DNA of 64,000 bases from Chloroflexota bacterium (GTDB taxonomy: Bacteria > Chloroflexota > UBA11872), in contig JAPOYR010000007.1 in assembly GCA_026706485.1 (NCBI GenBank), forward strand, positions 1 to 64,000. The letters run 5' to 3'. The position numbers and the translations under genes were made by a program. The notes under the pieces are model-generated. The model did no database searches. It was given only the letters and a program-made list of their open reading frames with translations, and had not been told where the DNA came from. Of this stretch, positions 8,490 to 17,611 are shown piece after piece. Numbering within the stretch: position 1 is the stretch's first letter; each line of letters opens with the position of its first letter.

Positions 8490-9518
8490 ATGCGCCTGGG
8501 ACTTCTCAACGCCACCGGCTATACCGGCGGCGAGATGATCCGCTATCTGGCCAGCCACCCCGACCTGGAACTGACGAGCCTGACGGCACGCAGTCAGGCC
8601 GGCAGCACCGTGGGCGACGTGTTGCCCTGGGTCCGGGCCACGGCGCGGCCCGACTACGCCGACCTGCGGCTCACGCCGGAGCTGGACGGGTCGGTGGATG
8701 CCGTCGTGTCGTGCCTGCCGCACAGCGCGTCCGCGGCGCAGCTGGCGCCGCTGCTCGACGACGGGGTGCCGGTGGTGGACGTCAGCGCCGACTTCCGACT
8801 GCATGACCTGGCGGTCTATCGCCAGTGGTATGGCGAGCACCCGGCGGCGGAGTGGATCGCCGACGCGGTCTACGGCCTCACCGAGTTCCGGCGTGACGAA
8901 CTGCGGCACACCAAGCTGGTGGCCAATCCTGGGTGCCACGCCATCGCGGCGGAGCTGGCCGTCGGTCCGGCATTGGCGGCGGGCCTTGTCGAGCCGTCCG
9001 TGATCGTGGACTCGAAGACCGGCATCTCGGGCGCCGGCCGTAGCGCCGGAACCAAGTTCACCTACTCCGAGATCAACGAGAGTGCGGCGCCCTATAACGT
9101 CGCCGCCCACCGCCACGGCCCGGAGATCGCGCAGGAGCTGACCACGCTCGCGGGGACGCCGGTGCAGGTCACGTTCGTTCCGCACCTGGTGCCCATGACG
9201 CGCGGGATTCTCTCGACGAGCTACGCGCGGCTGCGTGACGGGGCGACGGGCGCGGATGTCGATGCGGCGTACGAGGACCGATACGGCGGCGAGCCGTTCG
9301 TGCACCTGGCCGACGAGCCGCCCCGCACCAAGTGGACCACCGGCACGAACCATTGCTTCGTGCAGGCGGTGGCCGACGAGGCCACGGGCACCCTGATCGC
9401 GATGAGCGCCATCGACAACCTGGGCAAGGGCGCGGCCGGCGCCGCGCTGCAGAACGCCAACCTGATGCTGGGCCTCGACGAGCAGGTGGGACTCGGCATC
9501 CCGGCGGGCTATCCGTAG
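8490..9518 (+). CDS. argC: N-acetyl-gamma-glutamyl-phosphate reductase
   Basis: 342-residue NADPH-dependent reductase, third step of arginine synthesis. The ATG at 8490 gives the canonical MRLGLLNATGYTGGEMIRYL Rossmann start (GxTGYTG). The catalytic cysteine is in KLVANPGCHAIA, and the substrate-binding histidine region is TFVPHLVPMTRGI. The open frame extends 37 codons further upstream, but that part overlaps the promoter and has no family similarity. Its TAG is followed at once by the argJ ATG. Confidence 0.95.
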   Translation: MRLGLLNATGYTGGEMIRYLASHPDLELTSLTARSQAGSTVGDVLPWVRATARPDYADLRLTPELDGSVDAVVSCLPHSASAAQLAPLLDDGVPVVDVSADFRLHDLAVYRQWYGEHPAAEWIADAVYGLTEFRRDELRHTKLVANPGCHAIAAELAVGPALAAGLVEPSVIVDSKTGISGAGRSAGTKFTYSEINESAAPYNVAAHRHGPEIAQELTTLAGTPVQVTFVPHLVPMTRGILSTSYARLRDGATGADVDAAYEDRYGGEPFVHLADEPPRTKWTTGTNHCFVQAVADEATGTLIAMSAIDNLGKGAAGAALQNANLMLGLDEQVGLGIPAGYP

Positions 9519-10742
9519 ATGGGCGCCAATCCCGAAACGCTTGACGGATTCGCGGTGATTCCCGGCGGCGTGGTGGCGTCGCGCGGATTCAAGGCCGGGT
9601 CGATCGCCGCCGGCATCAAGGCCAGCGGCGCTCTGGATCTTGGGGGCATCTTCAGCACCGTCGCCCCCTGCACGGTGGCCGCCACGTTCACCACCAACCG
9701 CGTGACGGCCGCCAACGTGGAGATCAACCGCGCCCGGGTCGCCGGCGGCCAGGCGCGGGGCGTGGTGTTCAACAGCGGCAACGCCAACACCTACACGGGC
9801 GCCGAGGGGCGCGCCGACGCGATGCGCATGGCGGAGCTGTTCGCCGAGCGTCAGGACGTTGCACCCGAGGAAATCCTGATGGCGTCCACCGGCGTCATTG
9901 GATTTCGACTGCCGATGGATCGCGTGGCCGACGGCATCCGGCGGCTCGAGCTGACCTCGGTCGACGGGATCGACGTCGCCACGGCGATGATGACCACCGA
10001 CGCCTACCCCAAGACGATCGCGGTGGAGGTGCCGCTCTCGATCGGGACCGTGCGCATCGGCGGCGCCGCCAAGGGCGCCGGCATGATCCACCCCAACATG
10101 GCCACCATGCACTCGTTCGTCACGACCGACGCCGCCCTGGACGCCTCGTTCGCCCTCAGCGCCCTGCGCGCGGCGGTTGACGATTCCTTCAACGTGATTT
10201 CCATCGACGGCGATCAGTCCACGAGCGACACCGTGCTGATGTTCGCCAACGGCGCGAGCGAAACGCCCAAGCCAGAGGGGGCCGACGCCGAGACGTTCGG
10301 TCGCGCGCTTCGGGCGGTTTGCCAGCATCTGGCGCGGGAAATCGTGCGGAACGGCGAGGGAGTCACCAAGCTGGTCACGATCGAGGTCCGGGGCGCGGTG
10401 GACGCCACCGACGCGCGGCGCGCCGGGCGCGGGATTTCCACCTCGCTGCTGGTCAAGACGGCGGTGTTCGGCGGCGACCCCAACTGGGGACGCGTCGTCG
10501 CCGCGCTCGGGAATAGCGGGGCCGAGTTCGATCCCGAAGCCCTGGACATTTGGATCGGGGACACCTGCACCGTCGAGGATGGGCGCATCCAGGACTACCA
10601 CGAGCCGGACGTTGCCGCGCACCTGCGCCAGTCGGAATGCCGCATTGCGGTCGATCTGCACGCGGGACCGGCCAGCGCCACGGCCTGGACCGGCGATCTC
10701 TCGCACGACTACGTCACCATCAACGCGGAGTACATGACCTAG
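9519..10742 (+). CDS. argJ: Bifunctional ornithine acetyltransferase / N-acetylglutamate synthase
   Basis: 407 residues. Transfers the acetyl group from N-acetylornithine to glutamate, closing the acetyl cycle. The self-cleavage site is clear: KGAGMIHPNMA|TMH, with the nucleophilic threonine at about residue 196, so the chain should split into alpha and beta subunits. Other conserved parts are FNSGNANTYTG and FGGDPNWGRVVAALG. Its presence means a separate ArgE or ArgA is not required for the acetyl cycle. The start codon abuts the argC stop with no gap. Confidence 0.96.
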   Translation: MGANPETLDGFAVIPGGVVASRGFKAGSIAAGIKASGALDLGGIFSTVAPCTVAATFTTNRVTAANVEINRARVAGGQARGVVFNSGNANTYTGAEGRADAMRMAELFAERQDVAPEEILMASTGVIGFRLPMDRVADGIRRLELTSVDGIDVATAMMTTDAYPKTIAVEVPLSIGTVRIGGAAKGAGMIHPNMATMHSFVTTDAALDASFALSALRAAVDDSFNVISIDGDQSTSDTVLMFANGASETPKPEGADAETFGRALRAVCQHLAREIVRNGEGVTKLVTIEVRGAVDATDARRAGRGISTSLLVKTAVFGGDPNWGRVVAALGNSGAEFDPEALDIWIGDTCTVEDGRIQDYHEPDVAAHLRQSECRIAVDLHAGPASATAWTGDLSHDYVTINAEYMT

Positions 10743-10745
10743 CTC

Positions 10746-11546
10746 GTGGCCGCATCCTCGGACTCAGGCATGGACGATTTCCGGGGACGCTACGTCGTGC
10801 TCAAGGTCGGCGGCACGGCGGACGTTGAACGTGGGCGGATTGGCGCCGACGTCCGGGACCTGGTCGCGGCGGGCGCGCGGGTCGCGATTGCCCACGGCGG
10901 CGGCGACGCGTTGAGCGACTACTTGGCGAAACGGGGAGAAACCGCGACCTGGATCGACGGCTTGCGGGTGACATCCGCGGCCACCCGCGACGCCGCCGTG
11001 ACGGTCTTTCGCGGCATGGTGGCCCCGGCGCTGATCGGTGAGCTTGTGGCCAACGGCGTGTCGGCCGTCGGCATCGCCGGCAATGACGGCGATGTGATCC
11101 GAGTCGAGCAGCAGCTTCCCGCGCTGGGCTACGTGGGCAGGGTGCGCGAGGTGCGGCGCGGATTGCTGGACGACCTCACCGCGCGCGGACACGTGCCGAC
11201 GATCGCGCCGCTGGGGCTGGGGCCGGACGGCGAGCTTTTCAACGTGAACGGCGACGAGATCGCCGGGGCCGTGGCGCGTGCGGTTCGAGCGGACGCCCTG
11301 CTGTTCCTGACCGACGTGCCGGCGGTTCTCGATGCCGATGGCGAGCCGATCCGCGACCTGCCGGCTGGTCGCGCCGTCGATCTGATCGCCGACGGAGTGA
11401 TCCGCGACGGCATGGTGCCCAAGGTCCGCGCGGCGATGGACTTGCTGGACGCGGTCGCCGCCGTCTGGATCACCGACGGCCGGCAGCCCCACGCCATTCG
11501 GCAGACCCTGGTCGAGAGCGCCGTGGGCACGCGCATCGTTGCCTGA
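10746..11546 (+). CDS. argB: Acetylglutamate kinase
   Basis: 266-residue amino acid kinase, second step of arginine synthesis. It has VVLKVGGTADVE for ATP phosphate binding, AHGGGDALSDYL for the acetylglutamate site, GLRVTS, and FNVNGDEIAGAVA. GTG at 10746 lies 3 nt after argJ; ATG at 10770 (MDDFRGRYVVLKVGG) is an equally good start. The sequence is somewhat divergent, and LysW-linked kinases of the LysZ type resemble it, but the arg gene context favours ArgB. Confidence 0.9.
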   Translation: MAASSDSGMDDFRGRYVVLKVGGTADVERGRIGADVRDLVAAGARVAIAHGGGDALSDYLAKRGETATWIDGLRVTSAATRDAAVTVFRGMVAPALIGELVANGVSAVGIAGNDGDVIRVEQQLPALGYVGRVREVRRGLLDDLTARGHVPTIAPLGLGPDGELFNVNGDEIAGAVARAVRADALLFLTDVPAVLDADGEPIRDLPAGRAVDLIADGVIRDGMVPKVRAAMDLLDAVAAVWITDGRQPHAIRQTLVESAVGTRIVA

Positions 11547-11567
11547 CGCGCATGGTTGGGCGCGCCA

Positions 11568-11573
11568 TATAAT
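11568..11573 (+). promoter_or_regulatory. Candidate -10 element of argD
   Basis: A second perfect TATAAT, 31 nt before the argD start, in the short gap after argB. It suggests argD can also be transcribed on its own. No clear -35 is seen. Confidence 0.55.
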
Positions 11574-11604
11574 TCCTGCCAACCCGCACGGCTAGAGTTC
11601 ATCC

Positions 11605-12798
11605 ATGACCCAATCAGCGACGGACTGGCAGGCACGCGAAGCCCAGGTCTATCACCAGACGTTCGCCCGCGCTCCGGTCACCCTGGTGCGGGGCAGCGGC
11701 ATGCAGGTGTGGGATGACGCCGGCAACGAATACCTGGACTTCGCCGCTGGCATCGCGGTGAACGCCCTCGGCCACGCAAATCCCGATATCGCCGATGCCG
11801 TGGCGGAGCAGGCGCGCACCCTGGTTCAGGTGTCCAACCTCTTCTACACCACGCCCCAGGTCGAGCTGGGCGAGCGGCTGACCGGTCACTCGGCGCTGGA
11901 TCGGGTGTTTTTCGTCAACAGCGGCGGCGAGGCCACCGAGACCTGCGTCAAGATTGCGCGCAAGTGGGGCCGGCAAAACCGCGACGGCGCGACCGGTGTG
12001 ATCACGACGCTGCGCGGCTTTCACGGCCGCTCGCTGGCCATGACCGCCGCCACCGGCACGCCGGCCTATCACGAGCCATTCGAGCCGATGCCGGCCGGAT
12101 TCACCCACGTGCCCTATAACGACCTGGACGCGGTGCGCGACGCTATCGACGACTCCACCGCCGCGGTGATGCTGGAGCTCATTCAGGCCGAGGGCGGCGT
12201 GTGGGTGGCGGACACGGAGTACGTGACCGGACTCCGCGAACTCTGCGACGAGCACGGCATCCTGCTGATTCTGGACGAGGTGCAAACTGGCATCGGGCGC
12301 ACCGGCAAGCTGTTCGCCTACGAGCACTTTGGCGTCACGCCCGACCTGATGGCCCTGGCCAAAGGGCTAGGCGGCGGGCTGCCCATTGGCGCCGCGCTGA
12401 GTACCGAGCGGTGCAGTGTGCTGCGGCCGGGCGACCACGGCTCGACGTTCAGCGGCAACCCGCTCGTCTGCGCCGGCGCCCGCGTGGTGTTCGATCACGT
12501 CACGGCTCCGGGATTCCTCGACGAAGTGGCGCGCAAGGGCGACCATGCCGCCGCCGAGTTGCGGCGCCTGGGCCGCGAGACCGGCGAGATTACGGACGTG
12601 CGTGGGCTTGGGCTGCTGGTGGGGTTCGATCTCACGGGCCCCGAGCGCGCCGACCACGTGATTGCCTACGCGCGCGATCACGGCGTGTTGCTGATCAAGG
12701 CCGCCGCAGCGACGATCCGCCTGGTGCCGGCGTTGACCATCAGCGACGCCGAGTTGGACACGGGCCTTGAAGTCATTGGCACGGCGCTGCGCGCCTAG
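11605..12798 (+). CDS. argD: Acetylornithine aminotransferase
   Basis: 397-residue class III PLP aminotransferase that makes N-acetylornithine. Signature blocks are FFVNSGGEATETCVKIARKW, the cofactor aspartate in ILDEVQTGIGRTG, the PLP lysine in LMALAKGLGGGLPIGA, and GSTFSGNPLVCAG. ATG start 58 nt after argB. Class III enzymes overlap in specificity (ornithine, succinylornithine), but the arg cluster makes ArgD the natural call. Confidence 0.94.
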   Translation: MTQSATDWQAREAQVYHQTFARAPVTLVRGSGMQVWDDAGNEYLDFAAGIAVNALGHANPDIADAVAEQARTLVQVSNLFYTTPQVELGERLTGHSALDRVFFVNSGGEATETCVKIARKWGRQNRDGATGVITTLRGFHGRSLAMTAATGTPAYHEPFEPMPAGFTHVPYNDLDAVRDAIDDSTAAVMLELIQAEGGVWVADTEYVTGLRELCDEHGILLILDEVQTGIGRTGKLFAYEHFGVTPDLMALAKGLGGGLPIGAALSTERCSVLRPGDHGSTFSGNPLVCAGARVVFDHVTAPGFLDEVARKGDHAAAELRRLGRETGEITDVRGLGLLVGFDLTGPERADHVIAYARDHGVLLIKAAAATIRLVPALTISDAELDTGLEVIGTALRA

Positions 12799-12820
12799 CG
12801 CGGGGCGCCGGACCCCGCGC
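12798..12820 (+). other. GC hairpin at the argD stop codon
   Basis: Stem GCGCGGGG / CCCCGCGC (8 bp, perfect) with a 7-nt loop. It begins within the argD TAG and ends 19 nt before argH. There is no T-run, so it is not a standard intrinsic terminator. It could modulate read-through or mRNA stability between the two genes. Confidence 0.4.
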
Positions 12821-12839
12821 GCGGGCTGAGATCGCCGGC

Positions 12840-14264
12840 ATGTGGGGCGGGCGCTTCGAGTCGGAGCCCGCCGACGCGGCGCGAGCGTTCACCCGCTCGT
12901 TTCCCTGGGACCAGCGGCTCTACCGCGAGGACATTGTCGCCAGCCGGGCCCACGCCGCCATGCTCGGCGCGCGGGGCATCATCGATGCGTCCGACGCCGA
13001 GGCGCTGACCGGCGGGCTGGACCGGCTGCTCCAGGAACTCGACGAGGCCGGCGGCCCCGTCGACGCCGGCGACGAGGACATTCACAGCTTCGTGGAGCGC
13101 GTCCTCATCGAGCGGCTCGGGGATCCCGGTCGCCGTCTGCACACCGCCCGCAGCCGCAACGACCAGGTCGCCACCGACATGCGGCTCTACGTGAAGGGCT
13201 TGACGCTTCGGATCGGGCGCGCGCTGGCGGACCTGATGGCCGCGCTGGTCGACCGCGCCGAGCCGGACACGGTCGCGCCCGGATTCACTCATCTTCAATC
13301 CGGGCAGCCGGTCACCCTGGGGCACTACCTGCTCGCGATTCACGAGATGCTCAGCCGCGACCTCGACGGCTGCTACCAGGTCTTCGCCCTGGCCGATGTC
13401 TGCCCGCTCGGGAGCGGCGCGCTGGCGGGCGTGCCCTATGACATCGATCGCGAGCAGGCGGCGCATGCCCTGCATTTCAGCCAGATCTCGCGCAACAGCA
13501 TGGACGCCGTGGCCGACCGGGACTATCTGCTGGGGCTGCTCAATCTCGGCGTGGGCATCCTGCTGCACCTGTCGCGATGGGCCGAGGACCTGGTGGTTTG
13601 GGCCTCGCCCGGCTACGCGATGGTCGAGTTCGACGACGCCTACGCCACCGGCAGCAGCATCATGCCGCAGAAGAAGAACCCCGATATCGCCGAGCTCGTT
13701 CGCGGGCGCGCGGGCACGGCGCTGGGGATTGCGTCGGGCATGGCCGCCACGGTCAAGGGGGTGCCGCTCACGTATGGCCTGGACCTCCAGGAGGACAAGC
13801 AGGCCCTGTTTCGCATGGAGGACCTGGTGCTCCCCACGCTGGAGATCATGTGCCAGGCCTTCGCCACGCTGCGGTTCAATCGCGAACGCATGGCGCAGAT
13901 GGCGACGGCTGGTCATGCCACGGCGACCGAGATCGCCGACTACCTCGTCGAGCAAGGCGCGCCGTTTCGCGAGGCCCACGAGATCGCGGGCCGCGTCGTC
14001 TCCGCGGCGATCACCGCCGGCGTCGAACTGCACGAACTCACCGATGACCAGCTTCGCGCGATCGACCCGCGACTTGGCCCCGAGCTGCGGAAACGACTCA
14101 CCGCGGAGAGCTCGGTCGCGCGACGCGACGTGCCGGGCGGCACCGCGCCGCGCCGGGTGAGCCTGGCCATCGACGACGCGCGGCGGCGCATCGAGCTCGA
14201 GCGCGGCCGCCTGCGGGAACTCACCGCCAGCGGACTGCCCGCCGCGCTGGCGCCCCGGAACTAG
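12840..14264 (+). CDS. argH: Argininosuccinate lyase
   Basis: 474-residue fumarase/aspartase-superfamily enzyme, last step of arginine synthesis. It opens with MWGGRFESEP, has HTARSRNDQVATDMRLY for substrate binding, and the catalytic-loop signature GSSIMPQKKNPD. It is slightly longer than many ArgH proteins (about 460), mainly at the C-terminus. argG and argF, which would be expected nearby, are not in this window. Confidence 0.96.
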   Translation: MWGGRFESEPADAARAFTRSFPWDQRLYREDIVASRAHAAMLGARGIIDASDAEALTGGLDRLLQELDEAGGPVDAGDEDIHSFVERVLIERLGDPGRRLHTARSRNDQVATDMRLYVKGLTLRIGRALADLMAALVDRAEPDTVAPGFTHLQSGQPVTLGHYLLAIHEMLSRDLDGCYQVFALADVCPLGSGALAGVPYDIDREQAAHALHFSQISRNSMDAVADRDYLLGLLNLGVGILLHLSRWAEDLVVWASPGYAMVEFDDAYATGSSIMPQKKNPDIAELVRGRAGTALGIASGMAATVKGVPLTYGLDLQEDKQALFRMEDLVLPTLEIMCQAFATLRFNRERMAQMATAGHATATEIADYLVEQGAPFREAHEIAGRVVSAAITAGVELHELTDDQLRAIDPRLGPELRKRLTAESSVARRDVPGGTAPRRVSLAIDDARRRIELERGRLRELTASGLPAALAPRN

Positions 14265-14288
14265 GCCGGGCCGGGCGGTTATTCTCGC

Positions 14289-14297
14289 TGCTACCCT
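14289..14297 (+). promoter_or_regulatory. Candidate extended -10 element of lysC
   Basis: TGCTACCCT (TGn plus TANNNT) lies 30 nt before the GTG start, matching the arrangement seen before nrdR and the nucleoside phosphorylase gene. No -35 match. Confidence 0.4.
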
Positions 14298-14327
14298 TGC
14301 CTGCCTACTACGCGCGGGAGTCGGCTA

Positions 14328-15560
14328 GTGGCCACCCTGGTCTTTAAGTTCGGCGGAACGTCCGTGGCGACGCGTGAGCGCATCGCCGCCGTGGCCGAGC
14401 GCGTGGCCGACGCCGCGGCGGGCGGGGACCGCCTGGCCGTGGTCGTCTCGGCTCGCGGCGACGCCACCGATAGACTCATCGAGGAGGCCGAGCACACCGT
14501 CCCGCGTCCTCGTGCGCGCGAGTTGGACATGCTGATGTCCACCGGTGAAACAGCCTCGGCCGCCCTCGTCGCGATGGCGGTGAGCGCGCACGGTCCGGAG
14601 GCCGTGGCGCTGAGCGGAATCCAAGCCGGAGTCGTCACCGACGGCGTGTATGGCCGCGGCCGCATCGACCGACTTGACCCGTCCCGCGTGCGGAGCGAGA
14701 TGGATGCGGGCCGGATTCCGATCATCGCCGGGTTTCAGGGACTCGGACCGGGCGGCGACATGGTCACGCTGGGTCGCGGAGCGTCGGACACGACGGCGGT
14801 TTCGCTGGCCGCAGCCCTGCGCGCCGACCGCTGCGACATCTTCACCGACGTCGAGGGCGTCTACACCGCCGACCCGCGGTGCGTGCCGCAGGCGCACAAG
14901 CTGGACGCCATTGGCTACGGCGAGATGCTGGAGATGGCGCAGCTTGGCGCCAAGGTCATGCAGCACCGCTCGGTGGGCATTGCCCAGCGCTTCCGGCTGC
15001 CGGTCGTGGTACGTTCCAGTTTCGTCGATTCACCGGGGACGTCCATGATGGCGGCTGAAGCTGTCGAGATCGAAAGCGTCGCGCTGGTCCGCGGCGTGGC
15101 CCACGACACCGACGTGGCGCGCATCACCGTGCGAGCCGTGCGCGACCGACCGGGACTGGCGCACGGCATTTTTCAACCTCTGGCCGATCACGGCATCAAC
15201 ATCGACGTCATCGTCCAGAATTTGTCCGAGGCCGGGACGACCGATATCTCGTTCACCGTGAGCAAGGCCGACATGGCCGCGGCGGTTGACCTGGTGCGGC
15301 CGATTGCCGCCGAAATTGGGGCGGGGGACGTCTCGGCCGACGCCAGCCTGGGCAAGGTCGGGATTGTCGGCGTCGGCATTCAGAGCACGCCCGGAATTGC
15401 CGCCCGCGCCTTCGGCGCCCTCGCCGACGCCGGCATCAACATCCTGGGCATCACGACCAGCGAGATCCGCATCACCTGCCTCGTCGCCGAAACCGAGGTC
15501 GAGCACGCGGCGCGCACCCTGCACACGGCGTTTGGGCTGGATGCGGACTCGGCGCAGTGA
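14328..15560 (+). CDS. lysC: Aspartate kinase
   Basis: 410 residues. Phosphorylates aspartate at the head of the lysine/threonine/methionine pathway. The N-terminal kinase domain starts VFKFGGTSVATRERI and includes the substrate segment TGETASAALVAMAV and DIFTDVEGVYTADPR. The C-terminus has two ACT domains (from about residues 260 and 340; SEAGTTDISFTV and GVGIQSTPGIAARAF), so feedback inhibition by lysine and/or threonine is likely. GTG start; it follows argH by 63 nt. Confidence 0.95.
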   Translation: MATLVFKFGGTSVATRERIAAVAERVADAAAGGDRLAVVVSARGDATDRLIEEAEHTVPRPRARELDMLMSTGETASAALVAMAVSAHGPEAVALSGIQAGVVTDGVYGRGRIDRLDPSRVRSEMDAGRIPIIAGFQGLGPGGDMVTLGRGASDTTAVSLAAALRADRCDIFTDVEGVYTADPRCVPQAHKLDAIGYGEMLEMAQLGAKVMQHRSVGIAQRFRLPVVVRSSFVDSPGTSMMAAEAVEIESVALVRGVAHDTDVARITVRAVRDRPGLAHGIFQPLADHGINIDVIVQNLSEAGTTDISFTVSKADMAAAVDLVRPIAAEIGAGDVSADASLGKVGIVGVGIQSTPGIAARAFGALADAGINILGITTSEIRITCLVAETEVEHAARTLHTAFGLDADSAQ

Positions 15561-15652
15561 GGCGTGAGCTACACAGCCGGCGCGGAGGTCATTGGTAAAC
15601 TCGGGCCGACTCGCGCGGGAGGCGGCGCGGTCGCTTACGGGACAGGCGCGAC

Positions 15653-16171
15653 ATGGTCGAAATGATGGTTGACAGCGTGCGCGTCAACCTGGTCAGTCCG
15701 AGCCGGGTGGTCGTCCTCAAGGAGTGCGACGGCGCTCGCTACCTGGCCATCATGATCGGCACCGCCGAGGCGGACGCCATTGCCGTCAAGCTGCAGGATC
15801 GGCAGGTCCAGCGTCCGCTCACCCATGATCTGCTGCGCTCGCTGGTCGACACGGTTGGTGCCGGCGTGCAGCACGTCTCGATCACCAAGATGGTCGATCA
15901 GATCTACTACGCCAACATCGCCATGACCTTCAACGGCCGGCAGCTGGAGGTCGACTGCCGGCCCAGCGACGCCATTGCGCTCGCGGTGCGCGTGAGCGTG
16001 CCGATCCTCGTCGACGAGGAGGTCCTCGGCCAGGCCGGGTTCGAGGCCGACCAGGAGCAGGAGGACACCGAGTCCACCGACGGCGACGCGGAACCGGTCT
16101 CGGAGGAGAAGCTCGAGGTCTTCCGCAAGTTCATCGACCAACTCGACCTCGACGACTTCGGCCGGTCCTAG
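15653..16171 (+). CDS. Bifunctional nuclease family protein (DUF151)
   Basis: 172 residues. Matches the BFN/DUF151 family: VDSVRVNLVSPSRVVVLKE at the start, YLAIMIGTAEADAIAV, and RPSDAIALAVRVSVPILVDEEVL. A C-terminal acidic linker leads into a short helix (EKLEVFRKFIDQLDLDDF) of the kind seen in UvrB/C-interacting tails. Related proteins have DNase and RNase activity. TAAACT at 15596-15601 may be its -10 element. The biological role in bacteria is poorly defined. Confidence 0.88.
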   Translation: MVEMMVDSVRVNLVSPSRVVVLKECDGARYLAIMIGTAEADAIAVKLQDRQVQRPLTHDLLRSLVDTVGAGVQHVSITKMVDQIYYANIAMTFNGRQLEVDCRPSDAIALAVRVSVPILVDEEVLGQAGFEADQEQEDTESTDGDAEPVSEEKLEVFRKFIDQLDLDDFGRS

Positions 16172-16445
16172 CCCCCGCGCCGACAACTGAGACCATTGAA
16201 CACAGGAGTGAGGGCGACGCATGCGTCGCCCCTACGCATGGGGTCACGGGTTGAGCGGCCGCTGAATCGCCGCCTTCCGAGACCTTTGCAGAATCCAGCC
16301 GGGCTTGGGGATGACCGGGCGCATCCTGTCCGATCCCAGGTTCAACGAATGGTGGATTCCCGCCTTCGCGGGAATGACGAAGGGTTACGCAAAGGTCTCC
16401 CCGTATCCCGTACGGGGCAGGCTCCCCGTCGGAATGACTGAGGGC
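16172..16445. repeat. Intergenic repeats after the bifunctional nuclease gene
   Basis: The stretch holds a perfect palindrome GGGCGACGCATGCGTCGCCC (16212-16231, family E, same core as 4160-4187), a family C element GATTCCCGCCTTCGCGGGAA followed by TGACG (about 16354-16379), and CCCCGTATCCCGTACGGGGC (about 16400). It lies between convergent genes, so these hairpins may act in transcript ends. Confidence 0.75.
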
Positions 16446-16748
16446 CTACGCCTCCCGGTGCAGGGGGCCGCCGGGCGCGAACTGGCCGCCTTCGGGCAAT
16501 GGCAGGCGCTGCACGCGCTGGCGGAAGGTGCCCTCGCCCTTGGTCAGTTCGTGCGGATCCCAGCCCTGTTTCTCCAGTTCGGCCAGCACGTAGGTGCGAT
16601 CGAACAGCTCGCCAGTGGACGGGTCGCGCAGCTCGTGCGACCAATGGAGCATGTGCTTGGGGAACTCGAAATACCCTTCGCTCTCGCGCCGCGGCACGCG
16701 CAGTCGCAGCTCGGAGACTCGGATGTGGCGGCGGGCAGCGTCAGACAT
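16446..16748 (-). CDS. Small hypothetical protein
   Basis: 100 residues, family not recognised. It is rich in charged and aromatic residues (ESEGYFEFPKHMLHWSHELRDPSTGELFDRTYVLAELEKQGWDP is read in pieces across residues 23-65), with no membrane segment or signal peptide. It is the last gene of the minus-strand set that starts at 18985, 65 nt after the methyltransferase, and codon usage matches its neighbours. No function is proposed. Confidence 0.6.
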   Translation of the reverse strand: MSDAARRHIRVSELRLRVPRRESEGYFEFPKHMLHWSHELRDPSTGELFDRTYVLAELEKQGWDPHELTKGEGTFRQRVQRLPLPEGGQFAPGGPLHREA

Positions 16749-16813
16749 GGGCAGTGATTCTCGCGGGGACCCTCGCGGTCAGTGGCAATTCTGTTGACCG
16801 GTGCGGGAGTCTG

Positions 16814-17611
16814 TCAACGAGCGCGCCGACGCGCGCAGACGATGAGGTTCGGCGAGTCCGGAGACCACGGCCCGCGCCGATAGTCGCCATAGACGGCCAG
16901 CTCGGCGAATCCCGCGGCGCGAATCTCGTCGACCAACTGGTCGTGGCTCATGAGGGCGAGGCTGTATCCGAGCCGCAGCTCCTCGGATGGCTCGCCGCCG
17001 TCCCCATGGAGCCGGTAGATGAGCAGGCTTTGGCCTCGATCAGTCTCCGGGTCGTAGGTGTAGAAGCGCTCGCGCGTGATGAGCCGATCCGTTTCCGGGT
17101 CGCGCTCCAGAAACTGCACCGTCTCGTGGTCCGGGGTGCGATCGATTGCATTCGCCGCGAACACGTCGATCACCAAGCTCCCGCCCGGCCGCAGGTGGTC
17201 GAACGATGCGGCCAGGCACGACGCTCGCGCCTTGGCGTCGGGCAGTAGCAGGAGCGCGTTGAATGCAGCGACCACCACGTCGAACGACACGTCGAGTCGA
17301 AAGCGCGCCATGTCGCGGTGAGTAAACGCAACGCGGGCAGCGATCTCTGGCTCCAACGTCGCTCGCTTGGCGCGAGCCCGGGCCAGCATGCCCTCCGATA
17401 TATCCAATCCGGTAACTTCGTGACCGAGCGTCGCCAGCGCCAGCGCCACTCGCCCCGTGCCGGTGGCCAACTCGAGGATGCGCGAAGGCGCCGGTCCCGC
17501 GCTGGCCGCCAGGAACTCCAGCTCATCGCCGGTGCAATCGGGGTATTCGAAGTCATAGACGCGCGCGGCCTGGTCGTAGCCAGTTTCGGCGAACGGCGGC
17601 TGCGCGGTCAT
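16814..17611 (-). CDS. Class I SAM-dependent methyltransferase
   Basis: 265 residues from the ATG at 17611. It shows the Rossmann SAM-binding blocks: motif I ILELATGTGRVALALA, the acidic motif II VTGLDISEGML, motif FDVVVAAFNALLLL and the post-motif LRPGGSLVIDVF. The substrate is unknown; the layout resembles small-molecule methyltransferases. The start codon overlaps the endonuclease V stop (ATGA-type), so the two are translationally coupled. Confidence 0.85.
   Translation of the reverse strand: MTAQPPFAETGYDQAARVYDFEYPDCTGDELEFLAASAGPAPSRILELATGTGRVALALATLGHEVTGLDISEGMLARARAKRATLEPEIAARVAFTHRDMARFRLDVSFDVVVAAFNALLLLPDAKARASCLAASFDHLRPGGSLVIDVFAANAIDRTPDHETVQFLERDPETDRLITRERFYTYDPETDRGQSLLIYRLHGDGGEPSEELRLGYSLALMSHDQLVDEIRAAGFAELAVYGDYRRGPWSPDSPNLIVCARRRAR

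Noticed and set aside
8337-10706. Very long open frame (789 codons) on the minus strand opposite argC and argJ
   Set aside because: It mirrors the third-position GC of the real genes, is His/Arg/Gly-rich without domains, and both argC and argJ are certain on the other strand.
10746-11546. Reading the argB gene as LysZ (LysW-aminoadipate kinase)
   Set aside because: No lysW, lysX or lysY is present, and the gene is tightly set between argJ and argD.
12798-12820. Intrinsic terminator after argD
   Set aside because: The hairpin lacks a T-run, and argH follows at once on the same strand.
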